From contig JAKCPI010005234.1 of NCBI GenBank assembly GCA_023213315.1, positions 1-64,000 on the forward strand: DNA of 64,000 nt, written 5' to 3'. Source of the DNA: Euborellia annulipes (taxonomy: Eukaryota > Arthropoda > Insecta > Dermaptera > Anisolabididae). Shown piece by piece: positions 43,752 through 54,624 of the stretch. The notes under the pieces were generated by a model. The model worked only from the letters and a program-made list of their open reading frames with translations. It did no database searches and had not been told where the DNA came from. The position numbers were made by a program, and so were the translations under genes. Each line of letters opens with the position of its first letter. Position 1 is the first letter of the stretch.

Positions 43752-44007
43752 GCCCAAGGGGCTTGGAGTAGTTGGTAGCGTGCCTATCTTCTATACCGAA
43801 CGTCTCGGGTTCGGACCCCAGGCAGTCCGATAATTTTATTTAAGGCATTTGGATACCAAATGACTTAAATAAAAATGCCTGGACCCCCAAATTGATATAT
43901 TAAAAACATACTGATTATCGCAAAAAGTCTTAAATGGCCTCAGTTGCCGAAAAGACTGTGTGTGAATGAAGTGTGAATGTTTAAAAAAAAAAAAAAAAAA
44001 AAAAAAA
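43752..44007 (+). mobile_element. tRNA-derived SINE with poly-A and target duplication
   Basis: Plus-strand copy. Head with A-box-like AGTTGGTAGCGTGCC and B-box GGGTTCGGACCCC; body with hairpin ATTTAAGGCATTTGG / CCAAATGACTTAAAT and CTCAGTTGCCGAAAAGACTG; poly-A of 26 or so. The 11-bp duplication attatatatag flanks it (43741-43751 and 44008-44018). Confidence 0.85.
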
Positions 44008-44018
44008 ATTATATATAG

Positions 44019-45394
44019 CGGTCCCAGAGGACGCCCCCCCTCCTTTTAACGCTGCGAACCAACGCGTTATTCTACAATTTGTTAATTTCTAAAATCTATA
44101 ATTAGTTGGCCTAAGTGTGTTCCCTCTCTGGGAACGGCCACTTCAACCTAAAATCTATAATTTGTTTTGTATATTATAATTCATTTTATAATTTGGTAAA
44201 TTTATGTATAAATAAGGGTTATTTACTTCAGAGTTTCCATTATATTCGAATATTTCTATTAGAGTTTTTTCTTATGGTTGATGGTTTTGATAGCTAAAAG
44301 GTGAAAGTTTTGCATAGCTAAAAGGGGTCAATCAGTCAGTGGCGCCTCCAAATGTCGCTAAGTCGAACTTTCCAATTCAGAGTGTTTTAGTATAAGTTTT
44401 TTTTTAAATTTCGTTGTACGAGTCTAGAGTCCGTCTCAAACGAGAAAAATGTATTTCTATTGAATTGGGTAATCCAATGAAATAAATAGGGACGTGGTAA
44501 ATGGTCTTAGATGCGCCATCTAAAAAAAAGACCTTTAACAAACAAACAAAAAAAATTAAAAATTTTATTTTACCACATAATTTGACCTACCCTATATATT
44601 AAACAAAGCCTTGCACTGCTGACCACATAAGCCCGACTGTAGAATGATATTTTCTCTATTAATCATTCAAACAGTCTCACTTTAGCATCCAAATGAATAA
44701 ATAAACAAAACATAACTTGATAATCTCTCCCTATGTAGTGTAGAAGGAATTCCATTATTATCTTACGATATTATCAGTGGCATCATTTGGGGGGGGGGGA
44801 CAAGGGGGCATTTGCCCCCCCCCCCCTCCCAAGGGCTCTGATTTTTTAAAAATTGTATATTATTCTATTAATAGAAATTCTATTATAGAAAAAGAATTCA
44901 TTAAATAAAGTTTTTTTTACACCTCACGAAATTGAAATTCAATCAATATATTATAAACTATAGCGCCTTTATATATTTTCGTTATGACATAAAACATGTC
45001 TTAGAATAAAGATGTTTATATAGGCAAGCACAAAAGAGCTTGCTGAAGAATGAATGAATGACCTCGTTGATATATTTGAAGGCAATATTTTGGCCATTGG
45101 TGGTCATTTTATCCGAGAATTCAAGTCACGTCTTCCCACAACAGCTGCTTGCACGTCTCAAGTATAAAGCGTTCCAAATAATATTATAAACGAAACGTTT
45201 GATACAGTTAAACATCTTATTCTCACATTTAAGCCTCTCTCACAAAAACATCTTTATTTTTTCTCCTATTCACTTCTATTCAACCGACAGTAAACTTTTT
45301 AAAACACGATGCCTGGGAATGTTCTTTTGAAATTTAATGCCACTGGTATAAAAAAGATTATTATATTTTAAGACAATTTTTAGCAAGATATTAA
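44019..45394. other. Intergenic; possible GC-ended MITE
   Basis: 44772-45351 may be a MITE: TATCAGTGGCATCATTT at the left and AAATTTAATGCCACTGGTA at the right are inverted, with a G-run/C-run block after the left end. No duplication was found. The rest is AT-rich without genes. Confidence 0.35.
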
Positions 45395-45640
45395 TACATG
45401 GCGACAATTAAAAGCTTCGTATTTCGTGTCCGGAGAGTACCTAACTTAAATATAAAATTTCCGCTTTGTAGATTGTTTCATTCTTGCTTTATTTTGAACA
45501 GACAAAGACAGACAGACCATTTTCCTGGGCTCACTTTTTTTGGACTCTGGGATCCTCAAAACGTGCATTTCCATCAGTATCTCGAAATGAATTCAAAACT
45601 TTCTCTCTATATACCGGTATTAACATATGAGGGGTCCAGA
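45395..45640 (-). repeat. Diverged HINE-like 5' half
   Basis: AAAGCTTCGTATTTCGTGTC, TAACTTAAATATAAAATTT, GACAGACAGACC, GGGATCCTCAAAACGTG, then ACTTTCTCTCTATATA. The block order is that of the family on the minus strand, with many substitutions. An old copy. Confidence 0.55.
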
Positions 45641-45767
45641 GCAAAAGTGAACCGAGTCAACTTTTTACTCTTTTGAGAAAAAATGAATCAAAGTTTCCTC
45701 TTAAAATATAAAGCATTTATTTATTTTACATTTCACCAATCATTAAGAACTTGAATTATACTTAATC

Positions 45768-46833
45768 TAACAAGGGGAGGGCACGACCTTGGCATTTCAT
45801 TTTGGGATGAAACTTCGGGTGATGATTGTAGACCGTTAGGGGGTTCACCCCTTGAAATAGTAACGCGCAACGCTCAATAGATACGGAGAAAATGACGTTT
45901 AAAAAATTCAAAGTTCGCTTATATACTAGTTAGGCTTTTTATATGACAATGGCGACAATAGTCTAGCAGGTAGCGTGTCTACCCACCAAACTGGCGCTTG
46001 GGGTTCGAATCCCACCTCGACTTATTTTTTTTTTTTATTAAATTATTTATTTTATTGTTTTTATAATTAAATAAATTGATTATTTAATATTATAGATTAT
46101 TTATTAATAGAGAAATTTTTGTGAACGTAAATGATGTGTGTCTGTTTTCCAACTGATCTTTTAAAAAATAATTCATTGTTCTTGTAAAAATTATTCCGCT
46201 TTAATTAATTGTGCTAGATGCCGAAAAAATTTTTGTTTTAAATGTTTTTATGATGATTATCATTCAGTCTCACGTTTGTAATAAAAAAGTATAATGTATA
46301 AATGCTTATAATGTAAAATCAAGAAATAAGATTGAAACTTTTTACTTATTAATAGCCTAAATTATAGTATTTTGAATAATAGTTTATTAAATAATAGTGT
46401 ATTTATTTGGTAGTTATTTAAAATATTGCTATTGAATATAATTATGATTTAAAATTTAGTCTTTTTTTTGTTAGCAAAATAACACTATAGTTATTTATTA
46501 ATAAATAATCTTTAATATTAAATAATAAATTTATTTAATTGTAAAAACAATAAAATAAATATTTTAATTAAAAAAAAAAAACAAGTCGTGCACGGGATTC
46601 GAACCCCAAGCGCCCATTTGGTAGGTAGACACGCTACCTGCTAGACTATTGTCGCCATTGTCATATAAAAAGCCTAACTAGTATATAAGCGAACTTTGAA
46701 TTTTTTAAACGTCATTTTCTCCGTATCTATTGAGCGTTGCGCGTTACTATTTCAAGGGGTGAACCCCCTAACGGTATACAATCATCACCCGAAGTTTCAT
46801 CCCAAAATGAAATGCCAAGGTCGTGCCCTCCCC
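45768..46833. mobile_element. Fold-back element with tRNA-like modules in long inverted repeats
   Basis: Arms of at least 250 bp (45768-46022 and 46580-46833) are near-identical inverted copies starting ACAAGGGGAGGGCACGACC. At the inner end of each arm lies a tRNA-like sequence reading inward (left: 45950-46022, plus; right: 46656-46583, minus), with A-box-like TAGTCTAGCAGGTAGC and a perfect B box GGTTCGAATCC. The AT-rich core is itself partly inverted (TTATTTTATTGTTTTTATAA against its complement near 46545-46565). No ORF. A weaker outer pair (about 45629 and 47057, ATATGAG...CAAAAGTG) suggests it sits in another element. Confidence 0.72.
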
Positions 46834-47128
46834 TTGTAAGTAGGCCTAGACATTTTAAATTTTATATTCAGATTTTTGGATTTTTACAATTTTTTTTTTT
46901 TTTTTGCATTAAGGAACTGCTGCACTCTGGAGGATTAGTATTGAAATTCGGACATGGTTCATTATTACAATAACTACTATAATTTACTATTCAAAAAGGG
47001 GAGAATAAGAAAATTGTTTATTTTTGGACTTGGTCCACTTTTGATTTGAACCACTCATATACGGACCCTGTTACGCATTAGTGTGTCAAGCGCAAGGTAC
47101 CGAGATTTGAGAAAATTAACTTTAAAGT

Positions 47129-47770
47129 TTTTTTTTTTTTTTTGGAATGGGTGCATAAGGTCCGAAGACCTATAATGACCAATAGTCACATGCAGCCAGG
47201 AAGAAAATAAAAACAAAAGGAGAAGCATAAAGGGGAAACTCAACTGCGGGAACTGAGAAGATGCCTGTTGAGGTTAGACTTGAAAGTCTGAAGATTGTAG
47301 GTTTTGGGGAAGATAGACGCAGGGAGCTTGTTCCAATCACGGGAGGTCATGGGGACAAAGGAAGAATGAAATTGTTTTGTTCTGTTAGTCGTGATCTGAA
47401 CAGCATAGGGATGCTGGGAAGATGCCTCTCTTGTGTTCCGTGAATATGTTGCATTGGGTGGGATAATTGATTTTAATTCGGCAGAGCATTGACCATGGTA
47501 ATACCTGTAGAAGAGAGATAGTGAAGATACTCTTCTTCTATGATCTAGTGACTGTAGGGATGCAGTAAGGGTAGAATCACCTATCAGTCTAATTGCACGC
47601 CTCTGTATGGCTTCCAAGGAGGAGAGAGCGTCTTTTGACGCCCCTCGCCAAAGGTGGGAACAATATTCAAGACACGGCCGAATTTGGGCTTTATAGAGGA
47701 TTAGGAGTTGTTGGGAGGAAAAGTAACGCTTCGTTTTGAATAGGAAACCCAATTTCCTTGCGGTAGATTT
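47129..47770 (-). mobile_element. 5'-truncated LINE (CR1/Jockey type)
   Basis: Minus strand, with poly-A (T-run 47128-47143), a 3' UTR (GACCTATAATGACC on the plus strand) and an ORF2 C-terminal fragment. The family also left the copy at 34503-34740. Compared with the intact neighbouring MITE, the insert interrupts ACAGAAAAA / ACTTTAAAG. Confidence 0.8.
47240..47752 (-). pseudogene. LINE ORF2 C-terminal part, 170 codons open
   Basis: The open fragment contains LYKAQIRPCLEYCSHLW, QRRAIRLIGD, HRRRVSSLSLFYRYYHGQC and TSRDWNKLPASIFP, the familiar region after the reverse transcriptase domain in Jockey/CR1-like LINEs. It remains open to a stop at the 3' end with no frameshift. In-frame codons continue about six further upstream to the truncation point. 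The palm domain with its catalytic aspartates and the endonuclease are absent, so no activity is expected. Confidence 0.85.
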
Positions 47771-47879
47771 TTCTGTTTTACATTGTTTTGATTAGATTAT
47801 ATATACTTTTTTTTGTCAATTGTGCACGTAACATTAATTATAAATTTTTTTAGGACATTTCACAAAAAATACCCTTAAT

Positions 47880-48148
47880 TGGACCCTGTTACGCATTAGT
47901 GTGTCAAGCGCCAAAAAAAATTAAAAATTGAGTTAAGCACTGAATATTGTTTCAAATGCTATGATTAATAGTATTTTTTATTATGAAATATGTCCTAAAA
48001 AAATTGATATTTAATGTTACTTGCACATTTGACAAAAAAAAAAAATGATATAATCTAATCAAAACAATGTAAAACAGAAAAACTTTAAAGTTAATTTTCT
48101 CAAATCTCGGTACCTGGCGCTTGACACACTAATGCGTAACAGGGTCCA
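47880..48148 (+). mobile_element. TA-MITE copy, 269 bp
   Basis: Ends TGGACCCTGTTACGCATTAG and GTAACAGGGTCCA, same internal sequence as 40221-40477 (TATGTCCTAAAAAAATT, GTTACTTGCACA). It lies head to head with the copy before it. Confidence 0.75.
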
Positions 48149-48408
48149 TATAGACAAGAGAAAGTAAAAAGGAATTGTCATTAATAATAAATAAGTCCCA
48201 TACTGTTAAAAGAACACGGGGATTCTAAAGATACATACACCCCTCTCTTTTGAAGTATTGTTCAGTATAATAAATAAAATGATTTTCAAAAAAAGTGGGG
48301 GAAGTTAGGTAAATTCTATTCCTATTTTTATATTCTAAAAAAAAAATAATATTCATTTATTGGTTTTGTTTCAAAATGGAATTATAACCAATCAATTCAA
48401 TAATTAAA

Positions 48409-48648
48409 ATGGCCCAATTTACAAGAATACAATATACACATGATAAAGTATTCAATTTCGGTGAATTTATACTAGATATACGTTTGCAAGGCATTCACGG
48501 ATGGTTAGCAATCCCCTGGGCCGTAGCGGACGAATTTCTCCCTACAGCCCCACTCATCCCAGTGAAATTGGTAGATGGGGTTGCGAAACCCCCAAAACAC
48601 ATCCAGGCTGCTCCTCTTTACAGAAAGGACAATCACCCAGTTAAATGA
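48409..48648 (+). CDS. Unrecognised 79-codon ORF
   Basis: ATG in a good context (aaaATGG), followed by 78 further codons and TGA. Composition and codon choice look coding: mixed third positions, few AT-only codons, and the second half is clearly GC-richer than the surrounding DNA. It contains FGEFILDIRLQGIHGWLAI and later LVDGVAKPPKHIQAAPLYR. No signal peptide, membrane helix or known motif was seen. No repeat boundaries were found around it. It could be a small gene, a lone exon or a captured transposon or viral-type ORF fragment. Function unknown. Confidence 0.35.
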   Translation: MAQFTRIQYTHDKVFNFGEFILDIRLQGIHGWLAIPWAVADEFLPTAPLIPVKLVDGVAKPPKHIQAAPLYRKDNHPVK

Positions 48649-49510
48649 TTCAATCGATAAGGGTGGTATTCGATTAAAATGATTTAATTTACCTACCTAT
48701 TGAATCTTCCCTCTCAAAAAAATATCATTTAAAGAGAGGAGTGAGAATACCGATCTCCTAGAGAAAATGTTTATTTTACTTAAAACTACTTATCTTATAA
48801 ATCTTGATTTCAATTTGTTTAAATAGATCAGATATCGGGAATCTATTTGCTTATCTGAGGTGGTATGTTTTCCAACACACACACTTTAAACCATTTGCAT
48901 TAGCCATCATTGATCGGATTTCTCTTCGATTAATTCTCTTCGACTAATCAATCATGATTTTTTTTTTTAATTATACAAAAGAAGCTAATTTAAAAAGAAG
49001 GGTGGTGATCTAAAAATTAAATAATATAAAGAAATTGTTTTATTTTGGGTCTAGAATGAAGCTTTGCCTCAATAAAATCTCTCATTGCCTCTTGTAGTTT
49101 ATATTTGCCACTTTTATTTCATGAATAAGGGCGAATGAGATCAGCTAAATAAAAATAATTTTAAAAATCTATATTAATACAAAATGTCGACGATGTGATC
49201 TATTCTTTTTTCTTTTAACTTTGGTAGGAGGGAAGGGGCAACTGCCCTACCTTGCGTCTCCCTCTGAGTACGCCCATGCACCTGGATAATAAATAATATA
49301 TTTGAGAATCATTTAAAATAAAAAAAAATTAATTTGGAGAAATTATTGTTTTACGCAAACTTTTTTTCTCTCTCTTTATTTTTTGGCCCTGGTCATTCGG
49401 CCCCAACTTTGACAATATGTCTTATCTCATGAGGGGGAAAAAAAAAAAAAAAATATATCGACTTACACCACTTTCAAAATCAACGGTCCATAACATTAAC
49501 ATGAGTAAAT
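48649..49510. other. AT-rich intergenic
   Basis: No gene or repeat family recognised; an A-run at 49437-49453. Confidence 0.3.
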
Positions 49511-49735
49511 AGCCCTCGGACCGCTGGGTAGTTGGTAGCGTGCTGGCCTTCTATACCAAGGGTTCGGATCCCGGGCAGTCCTATGATTTTATTTAAGCCA
49601 TTTGAACACCAAATGGCTTAAATAAGAATGCCTGGATCCTCAAAATATATATTATTAAATATAAGTCGTATATGGCCTGAGTTGCCGAGAAGATTGTGTA
49701 TATGTGTGTGAGTATGAATGTGAATGAAAAAAAAG
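49511..49735 (+). mobile_element. tRNA-derived SINE copy
   Basis: Plus-strand copy with A-box-like TAGTTGGTAGCGTGCTGG, B-box region GGGTTCGGATCCC, hairpin ATTTAAGCCATTTGA / CCAAATGGCTTAAAT, and tail GTGTGAGTATGAATGTGAATG followed by A. The target duplication is unclear. Confidence 0.75.
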
Positions 49736-50332
49736 TGTGAGTGTATCAAAGTCTTGGAGTTGAATTTTACAATACTTTCTTTATGTATAACTTCGCGTAG
49801 GAGAAAGTAAAAAAAACTTAATAACTAGTCCGAGTCGTTTTAATATTTTGCAAATAAATGAAATTTATCCATTTATGGGAAAATTTCAAATTTTTACTAT
49901 TATCTTGTTAATGAACAGAGTTTATATTTAATTTTGTAAAATGAATTTTACAGTTTATCTGTGTATAAAATAGCCAACTCATTAGAAACTAACCACATCG
50001 AAAACAAAGCGCCAACATTTAATTAACACCCACAGGGGACACCCCTAAAGGTAAGCCAGAGGGTTATGGACCCATTCCTGGCAAAGGGTTAAATCAACCA
50101 CAACCTTCGACCCAGAAAACAAGAATAGGTCTTCTCCTTCAAAATAACCTGCAAGACTCAATTGACTCCAAACAGTGAGGACAAATTTGAAGTGCCTTCA
50201 TGTACTTACTATACTAGCCACAAGAAACATTGAAATAATGCAGAGAAAATAATAGCTTGGCTATTTGAATAAATAATTTTAACTTTTAGTTCATTTATCA
50301 AGCAAGTTTTTTATATCCAAAAGTACGAATTG
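49736..50332. other. Intergenic with a HINE-like end relic
   Basis: 49773-49812 shows AATACTTTCTTTATG and TAGGAGAAAGTAAAAA, both sides of a HINE-like 5' end without the body. 50022-50180 has a 53-codon open frame (contains GKPEGYGPIPGKGLNQPQ) with no recognised family. Confidence 0.35.
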
Positions 50333-50341
50333 ATTGCACGG

Positions 50342-50559
50342 CTCTTCTAGTCTATATTTTGGTATTGTGTTTTTGTATAGTGTTTATTTGTATATTTAGT
50401 TTGGATTGGCGTTTTATTTTATTATTATTTGTATACTAGTTGTTTTGTTGCTTTGTATTACCATATTGTTTGTATTAATTGTTTTTATATATACATGTAT
50501 TTTGTAAAAATTTTTTTTGTAAACCTGGAAGCCCTATGCCCTCTGGCTTGTGGGGTGAA

Positions 50560-50595
<36 letters not shown>
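50342..50595 (+). mobile_element. Retroposed 3' end with long poly-A
   Basis: 254 bp ending in GGGGTGAAAT and a poly-A of over 30, flanked by the 9-bp attgcacgg (50333-50341 and 50596-50604). The text before the tail (CCTATGCCCTCTGGCTTGTG) resembles a LINE 3' UTR, but no coding part remains, so the parent is unknown. Confidence 0.65.
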
Positions 50596-50599
<4 letters not shown>

Positions 50600-50604
50600 C
50601 ACGG

Positions 50605-51927
50605 TTCAAACCTTTAATCAAAAAAAAAATCTAAATTTTATGACCTGAAGTAAATTATGATCTAATTGTAAGTGCCATTTTTTCAATTTTCGAGCTATAA
50701 CAGGAATTATGATCTAAGGGTAAGTCACTTGAAATATATTCTGATCCAAGTCCCAAACCTGTGTGTAGTAGATTAGATCATTGCCATCAAAATGCGTGAA
50801 CTGTATGTGCCCTACACATAAAAAAACAAAACAAAAACATCATTATATCAAAACTTTGAAAAAGGCACTTAGATCATAATTTACTTCAGGTCTTCAATTA
50901 CATTAGTAGGATATTTGGTTTCAAATCAAATCTTACTCGTTAGTTTACTTTTTTGTTTTGAAATATTTTCGTAAAACACTGAAAGTGTCAGAGGTCCTTA
51001 AAACGTGTATCACAATAATTTTTTTCAATAAACCTACTAAGCCATTTAGCCTCGTACTTTTTTACTTGGTTAACAACTAATATAATTTAAATAAATCTTT
51101 GTCCAACTACCTACGCCTAGAACCAATTCAACCCGTTATATCCATTTTAAACAAATAAAAAATAAGATAAAGTAAAAAATAGGCAAGAAATTGTAAGACT
51201 CTCTCGCTCTTCTTAATCACAGTTTCAAAGCTAATAGGCATTAGCCTATTAGCATCTAGGTAGTATATGATTAGATATACAAAAGGATGTGGCGTGCCAA
51301 GTAATATGAATGATAATAGATGCAGGCTAGGCTAGAGAAAACACTCTAAAAAGTTATTTTCTCATTGCCAAAAGCCTAGCCTGCACCTATTATCAGTATA
51401 TGATTAGTTCTGATTAAGAAGAACGGTAAAGTTTTGTAACTTTGTTGTTTATTTTTTTCTCTTCTACCATGCGGAGAAAAAAAATTGGACATAGGCTTCT
51501 AAAAAATTAATTGAAAATATTAGATTGTTTTTTTTTTTTTTTTTTTTTTTTTTGGCCATGTTTAAACTTTTAATAGGCTTTTCCCCAAAATCAGTCATTT
51601 GTGGATGTATGCAGCTTATCAATGATAATTCATGAAAAGAACCGGTAATCCGGAAATCTCCATTTTATGTAGTACACGCTTATTGAAAGAGCTGTTAAAA
51701 TCGTTTTCACAATGTTGAGCAAATACTAAAAATTCCAATAGAGGTCATTTTTTAATTCCTTTTTTTTTAACACTCATTATCAAATATGAAATAAAAGAAT
51801 AAGATGAATCAATGGCCTTATTTTCAAATAACTTATTTCATTTTGTGAAATTAAAAAAAAAAAAAAAAAAAAAAAGCAAAGCAAAAAATTGCTTCGATCC
51901 AAATATAAAAATATTTTAAGCTGTTGA
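50605..51927. other. AT-rich intergenic
   Basis: Contains a small hairpin (TGATAATAGATGCAGGCTAG 51311-51330 against its complement ending about 51395) and a T-run (51530-51553). No gene. Confidence 0.3.
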
Positions 51928-52002
51928 TGTTATGTGATGGAAGAAAGCAAGTACGGGTGCAGCAAATAAAGAGAGCCTTTGGATGCCAAATGCTGAAAAA
52001 AC

Positions 52003-52035
52003 GTTTCGGACAAAATTTTATTTGTCCATTCTCAG
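52003..52035 (-). ncRNA. Hammerhead-like core, left arm (putative)
   Basis: On the minus strand: CTGAGAA, then a strong helix II (GGACAAA / TTTTGTCC), GAAAC, GTTT. The second A of CUGANGA is kept but G8 is changed to A. Helix II is the longest of all cores seen here. Confidence 0.4.
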
Positions 52036-52055
52036 TCCTTGTAGGCTTATAATTT

Positions 52056-52310
52056 TTTTTTTTTTTTTTTTATTAAAAACATTCACACTTTTTTCTCATT
52101 CACACTCACACTCACACACACATTCACGCAGTCTTTTCGGCAACTCAGGCCATTTAAGACTTTAGACGATAACCGTTGTAAGTAATTTATATATTGTGGG
52201 TTCAGGCATTTCCTATTTAAGCCATCTGGTATCCAAATGGCTTAAATAAAATGATCGGACTGCCTGGGTCCGAACCCGCGACGTTTGGTATAGGAGGTAG
52301 GCACACTAAA
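52056..52310 (-). mobile_element. tRNA-SINE, 5' truncated, with target duplication
   Basis: Minus-strand SINE flanked by the 11-bp gcttataattt (52045-52055 and 52311-52321). It has the tail, the hairpin ATTTAAGCCATTTGG / CCAGATGGCTTAAAT and the B-box region, but the head stops before the A box. Confidence 0.85.
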
Positions 52311-52397
52311 GCTTATAATTTAATTGGGCTCAAAGTTGTCATTGATACAAATAGACTCTCACGAAGCATTAAACATTCGCCCGTTTTTATAAAAAAA

Positions 52398-52895
52398 CTA
52401 GACGCAAAGCCCCGCCTACGGCGGGGCTTTCCGTCTAGCCAGGGGGCTGCGCCCCCTGGACCCCTTCTGCTCGCCTACTTATATACATACCGGTACATAC
52501 ATTTTCCCTTTTCATTTTTATATATAGAGATTATTTTAACGGTTAATTATTCATGAACTTAAGATTTTTTGTGAATCATATTCTTTCCGAGACTCTCCCG
52601 GTACACAGACAAAAAATTTACGCCGATATTTTAGAATTCAAAATGTAAAATAAATAAAAAAAATCGTAAACATGGGTAAATATTTATATTTTGTTACCAT
52701 GGCAATCCTTTCTCCTAATTTTTATTTTTTTTCTTATTTTAACGGTTAATTACTGATTAACTTATTGTTATTTGTGAAACAAAACCTGTCCGGGACTCTC
52801 ACAAACATACACAGAAAATTTCATCATAATTGGTTCAGTCGTTTAGGAGGAGTTCAGTCACATACACACGTACAGAAGAATTATATATATAAAGA
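52398..52895 (-). mobile_element. Canonical non-autonomous Helitron, 498 bp
   Basis: On the minus strand it starts TC (52895-52894), then TTTATATATATAATTCTTCTG, and ends with a GC-rich hairpin (GACGGAAAGCCCCGCC / GGCGGGGCTTTGCGTC) and CTAG at 52401-52398. The bases just outside are A (5') and T (3'). TC...CTAG between A and T with a 3' hairpin and no target duplication is the textbook Helitron signature. No Rep/helicase gene. Same family as 22642-23419. Confidence 0.85.
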
Positions 52896-53444
52896 TATAT
52901 ATACATAGGGGAAGGTGGGGCAGCTTCACCCATTTTTTACATTTCATCTTATAGGAATTCTTTCGGGTATCGATATCTATATCGATTCATCAAAAATCAA
53001 TAGTTTTACTATCTGACTTTATATCTAAAACATGAAATTTGTGTAAATACATTTGTACGGCTATTTATAACACTTTAAAAAAAAAAATTAAAAGTGCGTG
53101 AATGTGCCCCACATGTGGGGCACCTTCACGCAGGCTATGGGGCAGATTCATGAATTTGAAAAAATACACAAGTTGTGCATTAAATGTTTATTTATTTATC
53201 AAAATCATAGTATAAAAATAATAAAGATACAAACTATTGATAAGAAATACAAAAGTAATAAAGAATAACATAAATATAGGTTTTTTTTATTATTTATCAT
53301 TTTTTAATTTACTTATTGCACAAGTCTTATTGAGTAGTAGCCTACTACCAATAATAATCAACAATTTAAAAAATTATGAGGAATCTTAAATGTTAAAAAA
53401 CAATAATTAACTTGAAGAGAATTATCTTAACAACAATAATATTA

Positions 53445-53576
53445 ATTAGGAGAGGACGGGAGCCTTCCCGGGACACAGCAGCCAGGTAATAGCCCTCGAA
53501 ACGTCGACGACAGAACATAACGTTTTTTATTTTACCTGGCTGCTGTGTCCCGGGAAGGCTCCCGTCCTCTCCTAAT
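53445..53576. repeat. Perfect 45-bp-arm fold-back with GAAACGTCG in the loop
   Basis: Arms 53445-53489 and 53532-53576 (ATTAGGAGAGGACGGGAGCC ...) are exact inverted copies. The 42-bp spacer contains CTCGAAACGTCG, the 3' half of the hammerhead-like signature, but no CTGANGA upstream of it. Confidence 0.8.
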
Positions 53577-53619
53577 ATAAATATCTACAGCCATCAAACT
53601 CAACAATTTATCAATAATA

Positions 53620-54108
53620 TTAATGTACATTATACAAAGATAGATCTTTGTTGAAACTTAAAATGTTTGCGGTCCTAGCTGTCTTAGCTGATTTAGGAAC
53701 CGGTAATATCAAAATTACATCTGATAGATCTACTGATCCTTCATCTTTGACGTCTGGAAAGACAAAATTCATTGAAGATTCTGGTTTCTTCCTCAAAAAT
53801 GAAACCATTACTTCTGTCTGCATCTTAGAACACTCTACGATATATTTATTTAAAAGGTCCTCTTCGGCTTTTGAAAAAACTTGCTGCGATGCAAATTTAG
53901 AATCGAATTCACGAATTTCGCAATCAAGATCTTGATTTTGGGGTAATTTTTTGATACGGCTTTGTAGAGTATGTGGATTAACTCCATATTTGACTGCTGA
54001 TTTTCGAACAGAGAGTTTTTTTTCTAAAACTTCATCGACAGCTTTTAAGATAGCATGTTCGTCCACCTCTCCACTCCTAATTCCCTTTTTCTTGTAATTT
54101 TTGACCAT
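53620..54108 (-). CDS. pogo-like transposase lacking its catalytic domain
   Basis: 162 codons, ATG to stop. Residues about 15-55 form a pipsqueak-type helix-turn-helix (AILKAVDEVLEKKLSVRKSA, then YGVNPHTLQSRIKK), the first DNA-binding unit of pogo/Tigger transposases. Residues about 70-92 (FASQQVFSKAEEDLLNKYI) are the start of the CENP-B-type second helix-turn-helix. Then it joins directly to a tail with VDLSDVILILPVPKSAKTAR, typical of the protein's C-terminus. The DDE catalytic core, normally some 200 residues, is absent: an in-frame internal deletion. It could still bind transposon ends if expressed, but cannot cut DNA. Confidence 0.72.
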   Translation of the reverse strand: MVKNYKKKGIRSGEVDEHAILKAVDEVLEKKLSVRKSAVKYGVNPHTLQSRIKKLPQNQDLDCEIREFDSKFASQQVFSKAEEDLLNKYIVECSKMQTEVMVSFLRKKPESSMNFVFPDVKDEGSVDLSDVILILPVPKSAKTARTANILSFNKDLSLYNVH

Positions 54109-54624
54109 AATCGTTATGTAGAAAAAAAATTATGATAACACTTCAATTTTACAAACCAAAATAAAAATGGTGCACATTCATTCAGCATGAATGTGCCCCA
54201 CACACTTCTGCTTGAACCTGCCCCATAGCAAGAAAATGAAATTAAAATTAAAAAAAAAAAGAAGCAACCATATATAGAATTATTCACAGACCAATTAACA
54301 AACTGGAGTCTATTATCTTTTAAATAAAATTGAATTGAAAAATTTAGAGAGCAGCTTTAATTAAAAAAATGACGTTAAAAGTGATGTTATTTTATTACTT
54401 ACGTATGGCTAAATCACGTTCAGTGTCACACCGACCCGCGTTTTAGATCGACTGCTGTCAAACTCCGTCAGCAACCACACACATGAGTAAGCTACGCCTA
54501 TACGCATTAGCCATTTTATTGATGTGCGTCAATCATCAGATATATCTAGTGCTTGAAGGTGCCCCTGGTGTGAATCTGCCCCACTTCCCCCTATGCCGCA
54601 ACAACAATGACAACTTTGTGCCTA

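Larger units (their letters stand above)
47062..47875 (-). mobile_element. TA-MITE copy split by a LINE
   Basis: Reverse-oriented copy of the 40221-40477 family: CGGACCCTGTTACGCATTAG at the left, the LINE insert 47129-47770, then ACATTGTTTTGATTAGATTA onward to TTAGGACATTTC, where it breaks off. It faces the next copy (47880-48148) head to head, which also shows the uninterrupted target sequence (GTAAAACAGAAAAACTTTAA). Confidence 0.7.
52908..54591 (-). mobile_element. pogo/Tigger-like transposon, internally deleted
   Basis: Inverted ends GGGGAAGGTGGGGCAG and CTGCCCCACTTCCCCC (one mismatch or so), flanked by TA (52906-52907 and 54592-54593). Subterminal repeats of GTGCCCCAC/GTGGGGCA occur at 53104-53148 and 54190-54200. 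The single ORF (53620-54108, minus) is a shortened pogo-type transposase. A fold-back (53445-53576) sits in the 3' part. Confidence 0.82.

Noticed and set aside
45950..46022. Functional tRNA gene
   Set aside because: Perfect B box but no proper acceptor stem; duplicated in the inverted arm as part of a repeat.
53499..53512. Hammerhead core in the 53445-53576 loop
   Set aside because: Only the 3' half (CGAAACGTCG) is present, without the CTGANGA half.
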